64,000 bases of DNA from Pseudomonadota bacterium (GCA_023386635.1 JAEWJH010000039.1:1-64000); one strand, 5' to 3'. Shown: positions 42,999 to 53,100, counted from the stretch's first letter. The notes: a model not told the origin generated them from the sequence alone. Made by a program: numbers and translations.

Positions 42999-44917
42999 AT
43001 GACGGCCCGCCCGGCGCGAACCGGTTGATGTCTCGGCATGACGTCGCGTGTGCTCGCGGCGCGCCGTTCCAGCCGCGAGGTGCGCGCGAGCCCGTGCTCG
43101 GTTTTTTCCCAGCGATAGGGCGCGCGCACGAGCTGCGTCAGCGCACGCCACGCCGCATAAGAGAGCAGCAGCCAGTGCCACGGCGTCAGCAACAGCACCC
43201 ACAAGGTCGATGGCAGGCCTTGTCGTAGCAGGCCGACGCTGCCGAGCAGGATCGAGGTCAGATAGCCTGCCGCCGCCGTAATCGAGAACAGCGCGAAGGC
43301 AAACGGCAGCATCTGCGCCTCCGTCAGATCGGGCGCCTGGGTTCCGAGCGTCCAGATCAGTCCGATCAGGAAGAAGGGATGCACCAGCGCCGCCAGCACG
43401 TTGCCGCCGACGACAAGCTGAAACACCAGAAATGAGAACGGGCCGAGGTCGCGCAGCAGCCGCCATGGATGGCGCATATGCACCAGCCAGGTCTGCATCC
43501 AGCCTTTGAACCAGCGGGTGCGCTGGCGCAGCCACCAGCCCAACTGGTTGGGAGCTTCCTCGTACGTCGCGGAGACGATCACATCGGCCTGATAGCCGAA
43601 CCGCGCGAGCCGCATGCCGAGATCGGCGTCCTCGGTGACGTTGTAGCTGTCCCAGGCGCCGGCGCGGCGCAGGACATGGGCGCGGAAATGGTTTGACGTG
43701 CCGCCCAGGGGCAGCGGCGCGCGCAAGGCGGCGAGCGTCGGCAGGATCAGATCGAACTGCGCGGCATATTCCGCCGTGTAGAATCCGGCGAGCCATCCGT
43801 CGCGGGTATTGTCGATCGCGAGCCGCGCCTGCACGCAGGCCAGTTCCGGCCCGGCCCGGCGAAACGCGGCGACCGCGCGCCGGAGTTGATTCGGTTCGGG
43901 TCGATCCTCCGCGTCGTAGACGACGACGAAACGGCCGGTGATGAAGGGCAGCGCGATGTTCAAGGCTTTCGGTTTGGTGCGCGGGCCGATTTCGGGCGCG
44001 ATCAGCACGTCGACATAAGGCGGCAAGCCGATGCGCTGCAGAGCAGCGAGTGTTTCCGTGTCGTCACGCTCCAGCACCAGTTTGATGTCGAGGCGCTCTT
44101 TTGGATAGTCGAGTTGCTGCAGTGCGCCGATCAGCCCCTCCACACAGCGCGCTTCGCGATACAGCGCGACGATGATCGAATAGTCCGGCAGTCCCCTGTC
44201 GGCCGGCAGCGCGCCGCGCGGGTCGAGCATGCTCAGTCCGGCGATCACCCCGGTGAGACGCAGCACGATCCACGCCACGAACAAGATCGCGAGCAGCGCA
44301 TTGATCGCGAAGGTGACGTCGAAGGGCACAGCGGCGAGCACGGCTATCGCGACGGTGACGAGAAGCGCGAACGTCATCACGATCCGGTGGTTCGGCCGCG
44401 GCGCCGCCGACAGATCCGGCCGCGTCGTGGCCACGGTCCCGGCGGCCTGCTCGCCCAGCGCCGTGGTCGCATGACGCAGAACGAAGTCCTTGATCCGGCC
44501 CGGCGACGTCAGACGAAATTGTCGCCGCAGCGACGGCTGCGCCCGCATCGCGCCGATGAAACGCCGCACCTCCTGCGGGGCCAGCACGAAGATGCGGTCC
44601 TTGCCGCTCTGCAGCGGCAGCATCCCGCCGGCCGCCGTCTCGATGAACCGTGCGTCGTCGAGCGGACAATCGCTGCGGGAGGTGGCCTCGAGCGGCTCGA
44701 AACCGAGCCCGAGATCGGCGGCCAGCGCCCGGTAATAGGCGTCTTCGCTGATGACATCATGGGTGATCAGGACGCGGTGGGCATCGAGACCGAGGGCCTG
44801 CGCGCGAGTGGCTGCAGCGGCCAGCAGAGCCGGGGACAGGCGTTCACGCAGGCAATGCAGCTCCGGCGCCTCAGGCGCTGCCGCATTCTGCGCTGCCGTC
44901 CCCGCGCCAGAGAGCAT
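42989..44917 (-). CDS. Family 2 glycosyltransferase with N-terminal MshEN-like domain
   Basis: This 642-residue inner-membrane protein starts with a domain of about 130 residues resembling the MshEN/T2SS-E N-terminal module (LITHDVISEDAYYRALAADL, then PLQSGKDRIFVLAP). Two membrane helices follow. A processive-type GT2 core then shows YDAEDRPEP, TEDADLGMRL and QRTRWFKGWMQ (D, DxD-like, TED and QxxRW motifs), and three or four C-terminal helices end the protein. MshEN domains can bind c-di-GMP, so polymer synthesis may be c-di-GMP-controlled; this is inference. AGGAG precedes the ATG. No cellulose or exopolysaccharide operon partner is adjacent. Confidence 0.85.
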   Translation of the reverse strand: MLSGAGTAAQNAAAPEAPELHCLRERLSPALLAAAATRAQALGLDAHRVLITHDVISEDAYYRALAADLGLGFEPLEATSRSDCPLDDARFIETAAGGMLPLQSGKDRIFVLAPQEVRRFIGAMRAQPSLRRQFRLTSPGRIKDFVLRHATTALGEQAAGTVATTRPDLSAAPRPNHRIVMTFALLVTVAIAVLAAVPFDVTFAINALLAILFVAWIVLRLTGVIAGLSMLDPRGALPADRGLPDYSIIVALYREARCVEGLIGALQQLDYPKERLDIKLVLERDDTETLAALQRIGLPPYVDVLIAPEIGPRTKPKALNIALPFITGRFVVVYDAEDRPEPNQLRRAVAAFRRAGPELACVQARLAIDNTRDGWLAGFYTAEYAAQFDLILPTLAALRAPLPLGGTSNHFRAHVLRRAGAWDSYNVTEDADLGMRLARFGYQADVIVSATYEEAPNQLGWWLRQRTRWFKGWMQTWLVHMRHPWRLLRDLGPFSFLVFQLVVGGNVLAALVHPFFLIGLIWTLGTQAPDLTEAQMLPFAFALFSITAAAGYLTSILLGSVGLLRQGLPSTLWVLLLTPWHWLLLSYAAWRALTQLVRAPYRWEKTEHGLARTSRLERRAASTRDVMPRHQPVRAGRAVIQR

Positions 44918-45067
44918 GGAAGCTCCTGCTGGCTGACCGCGGCGTGGAATACGGCGCAGCCCCCGTTTCAGGCTAGCACGGCCGCGCGGCCCTCCGTCAA
45001 CGCGGCCGCGCGGCCGGTGCTCACGATTGCGTGGCGCGCATTGGTATCGGGAGGAGAGCGGTGCTAG

Positions 45068-45268
45068 ATGAAGATTATGGAAACACTGTTTAGCTGGCTG
45101 GTGCCCGTCGCGGTCGGCCTCGTCGCCATCATTCTCCTGCTCGGCCTGTTCAACATGATGCGCGGCGGCTCTCCCAATACGTCGCAGAAGCTGATGCGTC
45201 TGCGCGTGCTTGCCCAGTTCATCGCCATCATCGTGATCATGACGGCGATTTATTTCATGCAGCGCTGA
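45068..45268 (+). CDS. HIG1-domain twin-transmembrane protein
   Basis: The 66-residue protein has two membrane helices (LVPVAVGLVAIILLLGLF and AQFIAIIVIMTAIYF) joined by a short loop with the HIG1-like SQKLMRLRVLAQ motif. Mitochondrial HIG1/Rcf proteins modulate cytochrome oxidase; bacterial versions are common in alphaproteobacteria. GGGAGGAG lies 11 bases before the ATG; a second ATG nine bases later is possible. It ends eight bases before the cobalamin adenosyltransferase gene, so they are likely one operon. Confidence 0.8.
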   Translation: MKIMETLFSWLVPVAVGLVAIILLLGLFNMMRGGSPNTSQKLMRLRVLAQFIAIIVIMTAIYFMQR

Positions 45269-45275
45269 GTCCCGC

Positions 45276-45848
45276 ATGGTCGTCCTCAACCGCATTTACA
45301 CCCGCACCGGCGATGACGGCACCACCGCGCTCGGCAGCGGCGCGCGGCGCAAGAAATACGACCTGCGGGTCGATGCCTATGGCACGCTCGACGAGGTCAA
45401 CGCGGTGATCGGCCTCGCGCGCCTGCATACGGCCGACGACAAGGCGCTCGACGCGGCGCTGTCGCGCATCCAGAACGATCTGTTCGATGTGGAAGCCGAT
45501 CTTTGTCTCGCCGAGAAAGGGCCGGGCGGCGCGCGGCTGACCGTCACCGACGCGCAGGTCGACTGGATCGAGCAGCAGATCGATCTGTTCAATGCCGACC
45601 TCGCGCCGCTGCGCTCGTTCATCCTGCCGGGCGGCAGCGCGGCCTCTGCCTATCTGCATCTGGCGCGCACCGTGTGCCGCAGAGCGGAACGGATCATGGT
45701 CGCCTTGCGCGACCAGCCGGGCGAGCATGTGGACGCGCCGGCGCTCAAATACGTCAACCGCCTGTCGGACTTCCTGTTTGTCGCCGGCCGCCACGCCAAC
45801 GGCAAGGGAACCGGCGACGTTTTGTGGGCTCCGGGGCAAAACCGATAA
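45276..45848 (+). CDS. Cob(I)alamin adenosyltransferase, PduO/MMAB type
   Basis: The 190-residue enzyme transfers adenosyl from ATP to cob(I)alamin to make adenosylcobalamin. Family signatures are the N-terminal ATP-binding RIYTRTGDDGTTALGSG and, at the C-terminus, YVNRLSDFLFVAGR with the conserved Arg/Asn/Asp set. It is upstream of etfBA and a 3-hydroxybutyryl-CoA dehydrogenase but separated by 144 nt. No cobalamin riboswitch is visible before the operon. Confidence 0.92.
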   Translation: MVVLNRIYTRTGDDGTTALGSGARRKKYDLRVDAYGTLDEVNAVIGLARLHTADDKALDAALSRIQNDLFDVEADLCLAEKGPGGARLTVTDAQVDWIEQQIDLFNADLAPLRSFILPGGSAASAYLHLARTVCRRAERIMVALRDQPGEHVDAPALKYVNRLSDFLFVAGRHANGKGTGDVLWAPGQNR

Positions 45849-45992
45849 AACCGGATATCCCGGCCAAAACGTGTGTTTGCAAGTCTTTCCATGGCCTTGG
45901 CGGCGTTGACACCGAAACGGCGCCGCCATTAGGTTGCTCTGCACAAAAATTGGCCTTAGCCCATAATCGGCCTCTGTAAGGATCGTCTGCCG

Positions 45993-46739
45993 ATGAAAAT
46001 CCTCGTCCCCGTGAAGCGGGTGGTCGACTACAACGTCAAAATCCGCGTCAAGCCGGACGGGTCGGGTGTCGACCTGGCCAACGTGAAGATGTCGATGAAT
46101 CCGTTCGACGAGATCGCGGTGGAAGAAGCCTTGCGGTTGAAGGAAGCCGGCAAGGCGACGGAGATCGTCGCGGTGTCGATCGGGCCGCAGCAGGCCTCGG
46201 AGACGATCCGCACTGCGCTGGCCATGGGCGCCGATCGCGGCATCCTGGTGAAGGTGGACGGTGCGGTCGAGCCGCTCGCGGTAGCGAAAATCCTCAAGGC
46301 AATCGTCGAGGCGGAACAGCCCGGCCTCGTCATCCTCGGCAAGCAGGCGATCGACGACGACAGCAACCAGACCGGCCAGATGCTGGCCGCGCTGCTCGGC
46401 TGGCCGCAGGGAACCTTCGCGTCCAAGCTCGCCGTCGACGGCGACGGCATCGCCGTGACCCGCGAAGTCGACGGCGGTCTGCAGACCGTCAAGCTCAAAG
46501 GCCCCGCCATCGTCACCACCGATCTGCGGCTCAATGAGCCGCGCTATGCTTCGCTGCCCAACATCATGAAGGCGAAGAAGAAGCCGATCGACGAAAAGGC
46601 GCCGGGCGATTACGGCGTCGATGTCACGCCGCGCCTCAAAGTGGTGAAGACCAATGAGCCGCCGGGCCGTCAGGCCGGCGCCAAGGTCGGATCGGTCGCC
46701 GAACTGGTCGGCAAGCTCAAGGACGCCGGGGTGATCTGA
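45993..46739 (+). CDS. etfB: Electron transfer flavoprotein, beta subunit
   Basis: EtfB pairs with EtfA to carry electrons from acyl-CoA and related dehydrogenases to ETF-ubiquinone oxidoreductase. The 248-residue protein has the typical start MKILVPVKRVVDYNVKIR, SMNPFDEIAVEEALRLKE, the AMP-binding GKQAIDDDSNQTGQML and the PRYASLPNIMKAKKK signature. It overlaps etfA by one base. A 3-hydroxyacyl-CoA dehydrogenase downstream fits fatty acid or polyhydroxybutyrate metabolism. Confidence 0.96.
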   Translation: MKILVPVKRVVDYNVKIRVKPDGSGVDLANVKMSMNPFDEIAVEEALRLKEAGKATEIVAVSIGPQQASETIRTALAMGADRGILVKVDGAVEPLAVAKILKAIVEAEQPGLVILGKQAIDDDSNQTGQMLAALLGWPQGTFASKLAVDGDGIAVTREVDGGLQTVKLKGPAIVTTDLRLNEPRYASLPNIMKAKKKPIDEKAPGDYGVDVTPRLKVVKTNEPPGRQAGAKVGSVAELVGKLKDAGVI

Positions 46740-47683
46740 TGACGACGCTGCTGATTGCCGAACACGACAACAAGTCTCTCAAGGATGCCACCGCCAAGGC
46801 GCTGACGGCGGCCAAAGCCTTGGGCGGCGAGGTGCATGTGCTCATCGCCGGCAAGGACGCCAAGGGCGCAGCCGACGCGGCCGCCAAGCTCGACGGCGTG
46901 AGCAAGGTGCTGCTCGCCGAGGGCGATGCTTATGCGCATATGCTGGCGGAGCCGACCGCGGCGCTGATCGTCTCGCTCGCCGGGCCTTACGACGCGCTCG
47001 TCGCGCCGGCCACCACCAACGGCAAGAACATCATGCCGCGCGTCGCCGCGATGCTCGACGTCATGCAGCTCTCCGACATCACCAAGGTGATCTCGGCCGA
47101 TACGTTCGAACGGCCGATCTATGCCGGCAACGCGATCCAGACCGTCACCTCGTCGGACGCGAAGAAGGTGATCACCGTGCGCACCGCCGCGTTCGCGGCG
47201 ACGGGCGAGGGCGGATCGGCCGCCGTCGAGACCGCCGCCGTGGCGACCGATCCGGGCGTGTCGACCTTCGTCGGGGAGGAGCTGTCGAAGTCCGACCGGC
47301 CGGAGCTGACCTCGGCGAAGATCATTATCTCCGGCGGCCGCGCCATGCAGTCGCGTGAAAACTTCACCAAATATATCGAGCCCGTGGCCGACAAGCTCGG
47401 CGCCGCCATGGGCGCCTCGCGCGCGGCGGTCGATGCCGGCTACGCCCCGAACGACTGGCAGGTCGGCCAGACCGGCAAGGTGGTCGCGCCGGAGCTTTAC
47501 ATCGCCGTCGGCATTTCCGGCGCGATCCAGCATCTCGCCGGCATGAAGGATTCCAAGGTCATCGTCGCCATCAACAAGGACGAGGAGGCGCCGATCTTCC
47601 AGGTCGCCGACTATGGCCTCGTTGCCGATCTTTATCAGGCGCTGCCGGAATTGACCGAGGAATTGGCCAAATCGGGCCGGTAA
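46739..47683 (+). CDS. etfA: Electron transfer flavoprotein, alpha subunit
   Basis: The 314-residue EtfA holds the FAD. Its C-terminal domain carries GGRAMQSRENF, GASRAAVDAGYAPNDWQVGQTGK, YIAVGISGAIQHLAGMKDSK and AINKDEEAPIFQVADYGLVAD, the FAD-binding signature. The start codon shares a base with the etfB stop (TGATG), so the two are translationally coupled. Confidence 0.96.
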   Translation: MTTLLIAEHDNKSLKDATAKALTAAKALGGEVHVLIAGKDAKGAADAAAKLDGVSKVLLAEGDAYAHMLAEPTAALIVSLAGPYDALVAPATTNGKNIMPRVAAMLDVMQLSDITKVISADTFERPIYAGNAIQTVTSSDAKKVITVRTAAFAATGEGGSAAVETAAVATDPGVSTFVGEELSKSDRPELTSAKIIISGGRAMQSRENFTKYIEPVADKLGAAMGASRAAVDAGYAPNDWQVGQTGKVVAPELYIAVGISGAIQHLAGMKDSKVIVAINKDEEAPIFQVADYGLVADLYQALPELTEELAKSGR

Positions 47684-47758
47684 TGCCACACTGTGAATTG
47701 GTGGCGCTGATGCAATCAGGATTCAGCCGGGCAATGGCCCGGACGATCGGATAAGGAA

Positions 47759-48640
47759 ATGACCGCGAACATCCAGACCGTAGGCGTGATCGGCGCCGGA
47801 CAAATGGGCAATGGCATCGCGCATGTCTGCGCGCTGGCCGGCTTCGATGTGCTGCTGAACGACATCGCGCCCGATCGGATCAAGTCCGGCATCGCCACCA
47901 TCAACGGCAACATGGCGCGGCAGGTGTCGAAGCAGGCCATCACCGAGGATGACAGGCAGAAGGCGCTGGGCCGGATCCGTCCCGCCGAAAGCTATGAGGC
48001 GCTCGCCAACTGCGATCTGGTGATCGAGACGGCGACCGAGAAGGAAGACGTCAAGCGCAAGATCCTCACCGGTCTCTCCGCGGTGCTGAAGCCGGAGGCG
48101 ATCCTCGCCACCAACACCTCGTCGATCTCGATCACGCGGCTTGCCGCCGTCACCGACCGCCCGGAAAAGTTCATCGGCATTCACTTCATGAACCCGGTGC
48201 CGCTGATGGAGCTGGTCGAGCTCATCCGTGGCATCGCCACCGACGATGTGACTTTCGACGCCAGCAAGATCTTCGTCAACAAGCTGCACAAGCGGATCGC
48301 GGTGTCGGAAGACTTCCCGGCCTTCATCGTCAACCGCATCCTGCTGCCGATGATCAACGAGGCGATCTACACGCTGTACGAAGGCGTCGGCACGGTCGAG
48401 GCGATTGATACGGCGATGAAGCTCGGCGCGCATCATCCGATGGGACCGCTCGAACTCGCCGACTTCATCGGTCTCGATACCTGCCTGTCGATCATGCAGG
48501 TGCTGCACGAGGGCCTGGCGGACTCGAAGTATCGCCCATGCCCGCTGCTGGTGAAGTATGTCGAGGCCGGCTGGCTCGGCCGCAAGGCCAAGCGCGGCTT
48601 CTACGATTATCGCGGCGAGAAGCCGATTCCGACGCGCTGA
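47759..48640 (+). CDS. 3-hydroxybutyryl-CoA dehydrogenase
   Basis: The 293-residue enzyme interconverts 3-hydroxybutyryl-CoA and acetoacetyl-CoA with NAD(P). It has the Rossmann start VGVIGAGQMGNGIAH, the catalytic region HFMNPVPLMELVELI (His of the His-Glu pair) and the C-terminal dimerisation helices with DFIGLDT and GRKAKRGFYDY. It follows etfA by 75 nt, possibly in one transcript. A hairpin with arms GCGCTGAC / GTCAGCGC (48634-48666) covers the stop codon and may mark the 3' end, though it lacks a T-tract. Confidence 0.94.
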   Translation: MTANIQTVGVIGAGQMGNGIAHVCALAGFDVLLNDIAPDRIKSGIATINGNMARQVSKQAITEDDRQKALGRIRPAESYEALANCDLVIETATEKEDVKRKILTGLSAVLKPEAILATNTSSISITRLAAVTDRPEKFIGIHFMNPVPLMELVELIRGIATDDVTFDASKIFVNKLHKRIAVSEDFPAFIVNRILLPMINEAIYTLYEGVGTVEAIDTAMKLGAHHPMGPLELADFIGLDTCLSIMQVLHEGLADSKYRPCPLLVKYVEAGWLGRKAKRGFYDYRGEKPIPTR

Positions 48641-48734
48641 CGGCGCCTGCCTCCAACAGTCAGCGCGGCGCTTTCAACGTCATTCCGCTCTCAGAAGCAA
48701 TCCGCAGGATTGCGTCAAAAGAATATGGGCGGGA

Positions 48735-49084
48735 GCGATGCTGGGCCGCCGCATCCTTCGAGACGCGATGCTACGCATCGCTCCTCAGGATGAGGCGGAG
48801 GGACAGACGCGATCCTCTCCACGTTATGCCCGCACGTGTTGCGGGCATCCACGTCCTGCTTTCTTTCCGTCGCGCCAAAGACGTGGATGCGCGGAACACG
48901 TCCGCGCATGACGGCTGAGAGAGTGGCGCACTTCTCTCAAAGCCTCATAGTGAGGAGCATCGCGTCAGCGATGCGTCTCGAACCATGAGGCGGGCGCGAT
49001 GCTGGGCCGCCTCGTCCTTCGAGACGCGATGCTGCGCATCGCTCCTCAGGATGAGGCGGAGAGACAGACGCGATCCTCTCTCCA
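48735..49084. repeat. Dispersed palindromic repeats, two direct copies plus inner module
   Basis: Two copies of about 89 bp, at 48735-48823 and 48996-49084, match at most positions ('gcgatgctgggccgcc' ... 'cctcaggatgaggcgga' ... 'gacagacgcgatcctctc'). Between them 48826-48848 repeats the ATGCCCGCA/TGCGGGCAT palindrome of positions 92-114. No gene is supported here. The modules resemble intergenic mosaic repeats common in this group of bacteria. Confidence 0.75.
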
Positions 49085-49090
49085 CGTCAT

Positions 49091-49260
49091 GCGCGGGCAT
49101 GGCCCGTCGAAGACGGGCGTAAACGCCCTGATGTCCCGGCCATCCCGCTTAGACTGTCACCGTGCTCACCTGATCGAGATGGCCGGGACATAGGCGTTCG
49201 TAAGGACGCCGTTCTTCGAACGGCTATGCCCGGCCATGACGCGGCGAAATCGCGTGCGTC
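49091..49260. repeat. Second repeat type (copy 1)
   Basis: The segment with 'cccgtcgaagacgggcgt' (perfect CCCGTC/GACGGG hairpin), 'aaacgccctgatg' and 'catcccgcttag' is repeated at 49862-49950. Copy 1 continues with further inverted pieces to about 49250. It contains no gene. Confidence 0.65.
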
Positions 49261-49329
49261 CATTCTTTCCGATGTGATTGTCAGACAGCCGATGACGAAT
49301 AGGCATGCGTCATCGCCCGTATTGTTTAG

Positions 49330-49800
49330 CCGGCGCCGGGTACGCCCGTAATTCCTCAGGCCCTCGACCACATCGAGGGGGACGGAGCGCCGCGAAGCGC
49401 AACGTCGTAGTCACCGCTCACACGTCACCGCGTGAGCGGAGCGCATCTCTCCCGCCAGAGAGAGACACGCGCGCCTTGCGGCGCTCCACCCAGCCAAGCT
49501 TGCGCAGGCTGGGCTTTGTCATGGGCGGCGATTTCGCTCCCTGGGACCGTGCTTCCGGGGCGCGGACAGATGGGGTTGCCGATCCTTGCGGGATCGGACC
49601 CCACCGGTTCCAGCGGGCTTTGGCCCGCATTCGTCCGGCCCACGTCCAGCCCTTTAATCTGGGCGGCCCCACTTAGTTGGGGCGGACGGCAGACCCAGGG
49701 CGTCCCGGACACACGGGTGCGAACCGTGGCGCGGGCGCCGCAATCCTGCTCCACCATCAAGACGCCTCATGATGACGCCCCTCGACGAGCAGGACGGACA
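49330..49800. other. Structured GC-rich intergenic segment, possible non-coding RNA or repeat element
   Basis: This stretch is a chain of local hairpins: CCCAGCC/GGCTGGG (about 49492-49516), CCGATCC/GGATCGG near 49578-49600, GCGGGC/GCCCGC near 49614-49630 and CCCCA/TGGGG near 49667-49681. On the plus strand it ends in CTGCTCCACCA (about 49748-49758), which looks like an alanine-type acceptor 3' end. No partner 5' strand was found nearby. Open frames exist on both strands, but they look like by-products. It matches no RNA family that can be recognised by eye. Confidence 0.35.
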
Positions 49801-49854
49801 TAGGATTATAGGCACATAGGAAGAAAGTCAAGAGGCGGGATTGAGGCCCGCTCC

Positions 49855-50103
49855 ATCCGCTGTCATGGCCGGGCTTGTCCCGTCGAAGACGGGTGTAAAC
49901 GCCCTGATGACCCGGGCATCCCGCTTAGGCCGGCACTGTGCCCGCCTTGCCGGGCTCACCGGGACAAGCCCGGTGATGACGGCTGTTGGTGCGCGCCTCT
50001 CTCGAACCATGAGGCGTGCGGCACCGTGGCCGCCTCGTCCTTCGAGACGGCGCCTTTGCTCTTCGAGCTTCGGCGGCCTCCTCAGGATGAGGCGGGATGA
50101 GAG
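49855..50103. repeat. Second repeat type (copy 2) and third copy of the first type
   Basis: 49862-49950 repeats the 'cccgtcgaagacggg...' module of 49091-49160. 50028-50098 repeats the 'ggccgcctcgtccttcgagac' and 'cctcaggatgaggcgg' parts of the 48735 and 48996 copies, with a different middle. The array ends about 55 nt before the stop codon of the leftward kinase gene. Confidence 0.65.
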
Positions 50104-50156
50104 AGGAGAATCACGCGCCTCCGCGAAGCACCTCCGACAAGGCGAAACGAAAGCCG

Positions 50157-53100
50157 CTACTCCGCGGCGGCGATCCGTTGCACGCGCCATTGCGCGAGCA
50201 GCGCCCGCAGCGAAGCCGGGCGAAGCGGCTTGTTCAACACCTGGACCCCGTGGGTGCGCGCTTCGTCGCGTACACGCGGACTGCGGTCGGCGGTGATCAG
50301 GATCGCCGGTAGGTCCTCGCCCAAATGCTGGCGCAGACGGGCGATGGCGGCGATGCCGTTGCTGTGGTCGAGATGATAGTCGACCAGCAGGCCGTTCGGG
50401 CGCAGCTTGTCCTGCTCGATGATCCCCAAGGCAGTGTCGGCATCGCTCGCTTTGATCACGCGGCAGCCCCAGCCGCCGAGCAGCGCCTCCATGCCGTCGA
50501 GGATCGCCGGTTCGTTGTCGATACACAGTGCGATCGTGCCGGCGAGCTGACCGGTATCGGCCTCCGGCAGCGCGGCGGTCGGCAGATGCGCCGGCGCGGC
50601 GTCGGACAGCGGCACCGTGATCGAGAACCGCGTGCCGCCGCCGACCTTGGAATCCATATTGATGTCGTGCTGCAACACCCGCGCGATGCGCTCGACGATC
50701 GACAGGCCGAGGCCTAGGCCGCGGGCGATCCGCGCGCCCTGATCGAGCCGGTGGAATTCGGCGAAGATGGTCTTGTGCTGGCTCTCGGGAATGCCGACGC
50801 CGGTGTCGAACACGTCGATGCGCAAATGATCGCCGCGCAAGCGGCAGCCGACCAGCACGCGGCCCTTGGGCGTGTATTTGATGGCATTGGAGATGAGGTT
50901 CTGCAGCAGCCGGCGCAACATGCGGCGGTCCGAGCGCACGACCCGGCGCGCGGGCACGAACACCAGCTCCAGCCCCTTGCTGCTGGCGATCGGGGCGAAT
51001 TCCACCTCGATCTGCCGCAGCAATTGATCGATATGGAAGCTCGCCGGCTCCGGCCGCAGCACGCCGGCATCGAGCCGCGAGATGTCGAGCAGCGCGCCGA
51101 AGATTTCCTCGACCGCTTCCAGCGAGGCGTCGATATTGCCGACCAGCTGGCTGTCGGACCCGGCGCTGCGGCGCTCCACCAGGCTGGTGACATAGAGCCG
51201 CGCCGCGTTGAGCGGCTGCAGGATGTCGTGGCTCGCGGCGGCGAGGAAGCGCGTCTTCGAGATATTGGCTTCTTCCGCGTCGCGCTTGGCGCGGGCGAGC
51301 GCCGCGTTCAGCCGCGTCAGCTCCTCGGTGCGTTCGCGCACGCGCCGCTCCAGCGTCTCGTTGGCTTTCTCCAGCGCCTCGGCGGCTTCGACGCTCGGCG
51401 TCATGTCGGTGAAGGTGGTGGCGAGAGCACCGTCCGGCATGCGGTTGGCGCGCACCTCGATGAACAGGCCGCGCTCGGCGAACCGCTCGATGAAGGCGTC
51501 GCCGGCCTCGGTGTAGCGCTCGAGCAGCGTGCGCACGCGCTTCTCGATCACGTCGGGCGCCGACGTGTCGCGCGCTGCGTTGTAGCGCAGGATTTCGTCG
51601 AGCCGGACGCCGGCGCGGGTGAGGGCGGGCGGCAGGTCGAGCACGTCGCCGAATTGCCGGTTCCAGCAGATCAGCTGCAGGTCGCGATCGAACACGGCGA
51701 TGCCCTGGCGCACGTGATCGAGCGCGGTCTGCAGAATTTCGCGGTTGTACTGGATCGCCGCATTGGCGTCGTCGAGCAGCTTTAGCGCCGCCTTGGTCGA
51801 GACCGTCGGCTTGCGCAGCAGCAGCGACAAAACCAGCCGCGACGAGGCGGTGCCGATCGCCGAGGCCAGCAGATGCTCCGCATAGCGCAGCAGTTGCATG
51901 TCGGCGTCGGCCTTGGGATCGAGATTGATGCGCCGCGCATGGGCGAAATTCTCGAACGAGGTGCGGGTGCGCTCCTCGCCGAGATAGCGCGCGACGGTGG
52001 CGATCAGTTCGTCGACCGCGACGGTCGAGCGCCACAGGCGGAAAGTCGGCGCGATCGGCGCGAGTTCGCTCGGCACGAACAGGTTGGCCTGCAACTGTTC
52101 GATCGGCGCGGGCCGGCGCCGCAACGTGAAGCCGATGAAGGCGAGCAGATTGAGCGCGAGGCTCCACATCACGCCATGCACCAGCGGCGGCAGATCGAGG
52201 CCGAACAGGTGCTGCGGCCGTAGCGCCGCGATGCCCCAGGGTCCAGCCCTCATCAGGTCCGGCGCGATCAGACCGGCATCGGCGATGCTCGGCAGCAGCA
52301 GCGTATAGGCCCACACCGCGAAGCCGACCGCCATGCCGGCGATCGCGCCGGCGGCGGTGGCCCGGCGCCAGATCAGCCCGCCGACGAAGGCGGGCGCGAG
52401 CTGCGCCACCGCCGCGAACGAGAGGAGGCCGATGGCGGCAAGCTGGGCGTCGCCGGCCGAGCGGTAATACAGATAGGCGAGCACCATGATGCAGAAGATC
52501 GCCAGCCGGCGCACCTTCAGCACGGTCGATCCGAGATTGTCCGGCCCTTCGGCGGCGGCGCGCCGGTTGAGCAGGAATGGCATCACGATGTCGTTCGACA
52601 CCATGATCGACAGCGCGACCGTCTCGACGATCACCATCGCCGTCGCCGCCGAGAGGCCGCCGACGAACGCCGCCAGCGCCAGCACATGCGATCCGGCGGC
52701 GAGCGGCAAGGCCAGCACGAACATGTCGCTGTCGACGCGGCCGGCCGGAAACATGATCAGGCCGCCGATGGCGATCGGAATGACGAACAGGTTGATCAGC
52801 ACGAGATAGGCCGGGAACAGCCAGGCCGCGCGCCGCACTTCGTTGACGTTGTTGTTCTCGACCACCGCCACATGGAACTGGCGCGGCAGCAGCACGAAGG
52901 CGAAGAACGACAGCAGCGTCATCGCCGCCCAGGAGTCGACGTGGATGTCGCGCGTCAGGATCGCCGCGATGCGCGGAATACGCATCGCCTCGGAGAACAG
53001 CGCGACCGGACCGTCGAACATCCAGAAGGTGACGAAGATGCCGACGGCGAGGAAGGCGATCAGCTTGACGGTGGATTCGGTGGCGATCGCCAGCATCAGG

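Noticed and set aside
45849..45992. Cobalamin riboswitch near the adenosyltransferase gene
   Set aside because: The spacers around 45000-45070 and 45849-45992 lack the B12-box type sequence and its surrounding helices.
49430..49758. tmRNA acceptor piece or RNase P RNA
   Set aside because: The 3' CTGCTCCACCA is suggestive, but there is no GGGG-type 5' strand, no canonical T-loop, no tag frame and no RNase P core motif nearby.
49418..49803. Overlapping open frames on both strands in the structured intergenic segment
   Set aside because: They share the same DNA in several frames, have biased basic compositions and no domain. The hairpin chain explains their sequence better.
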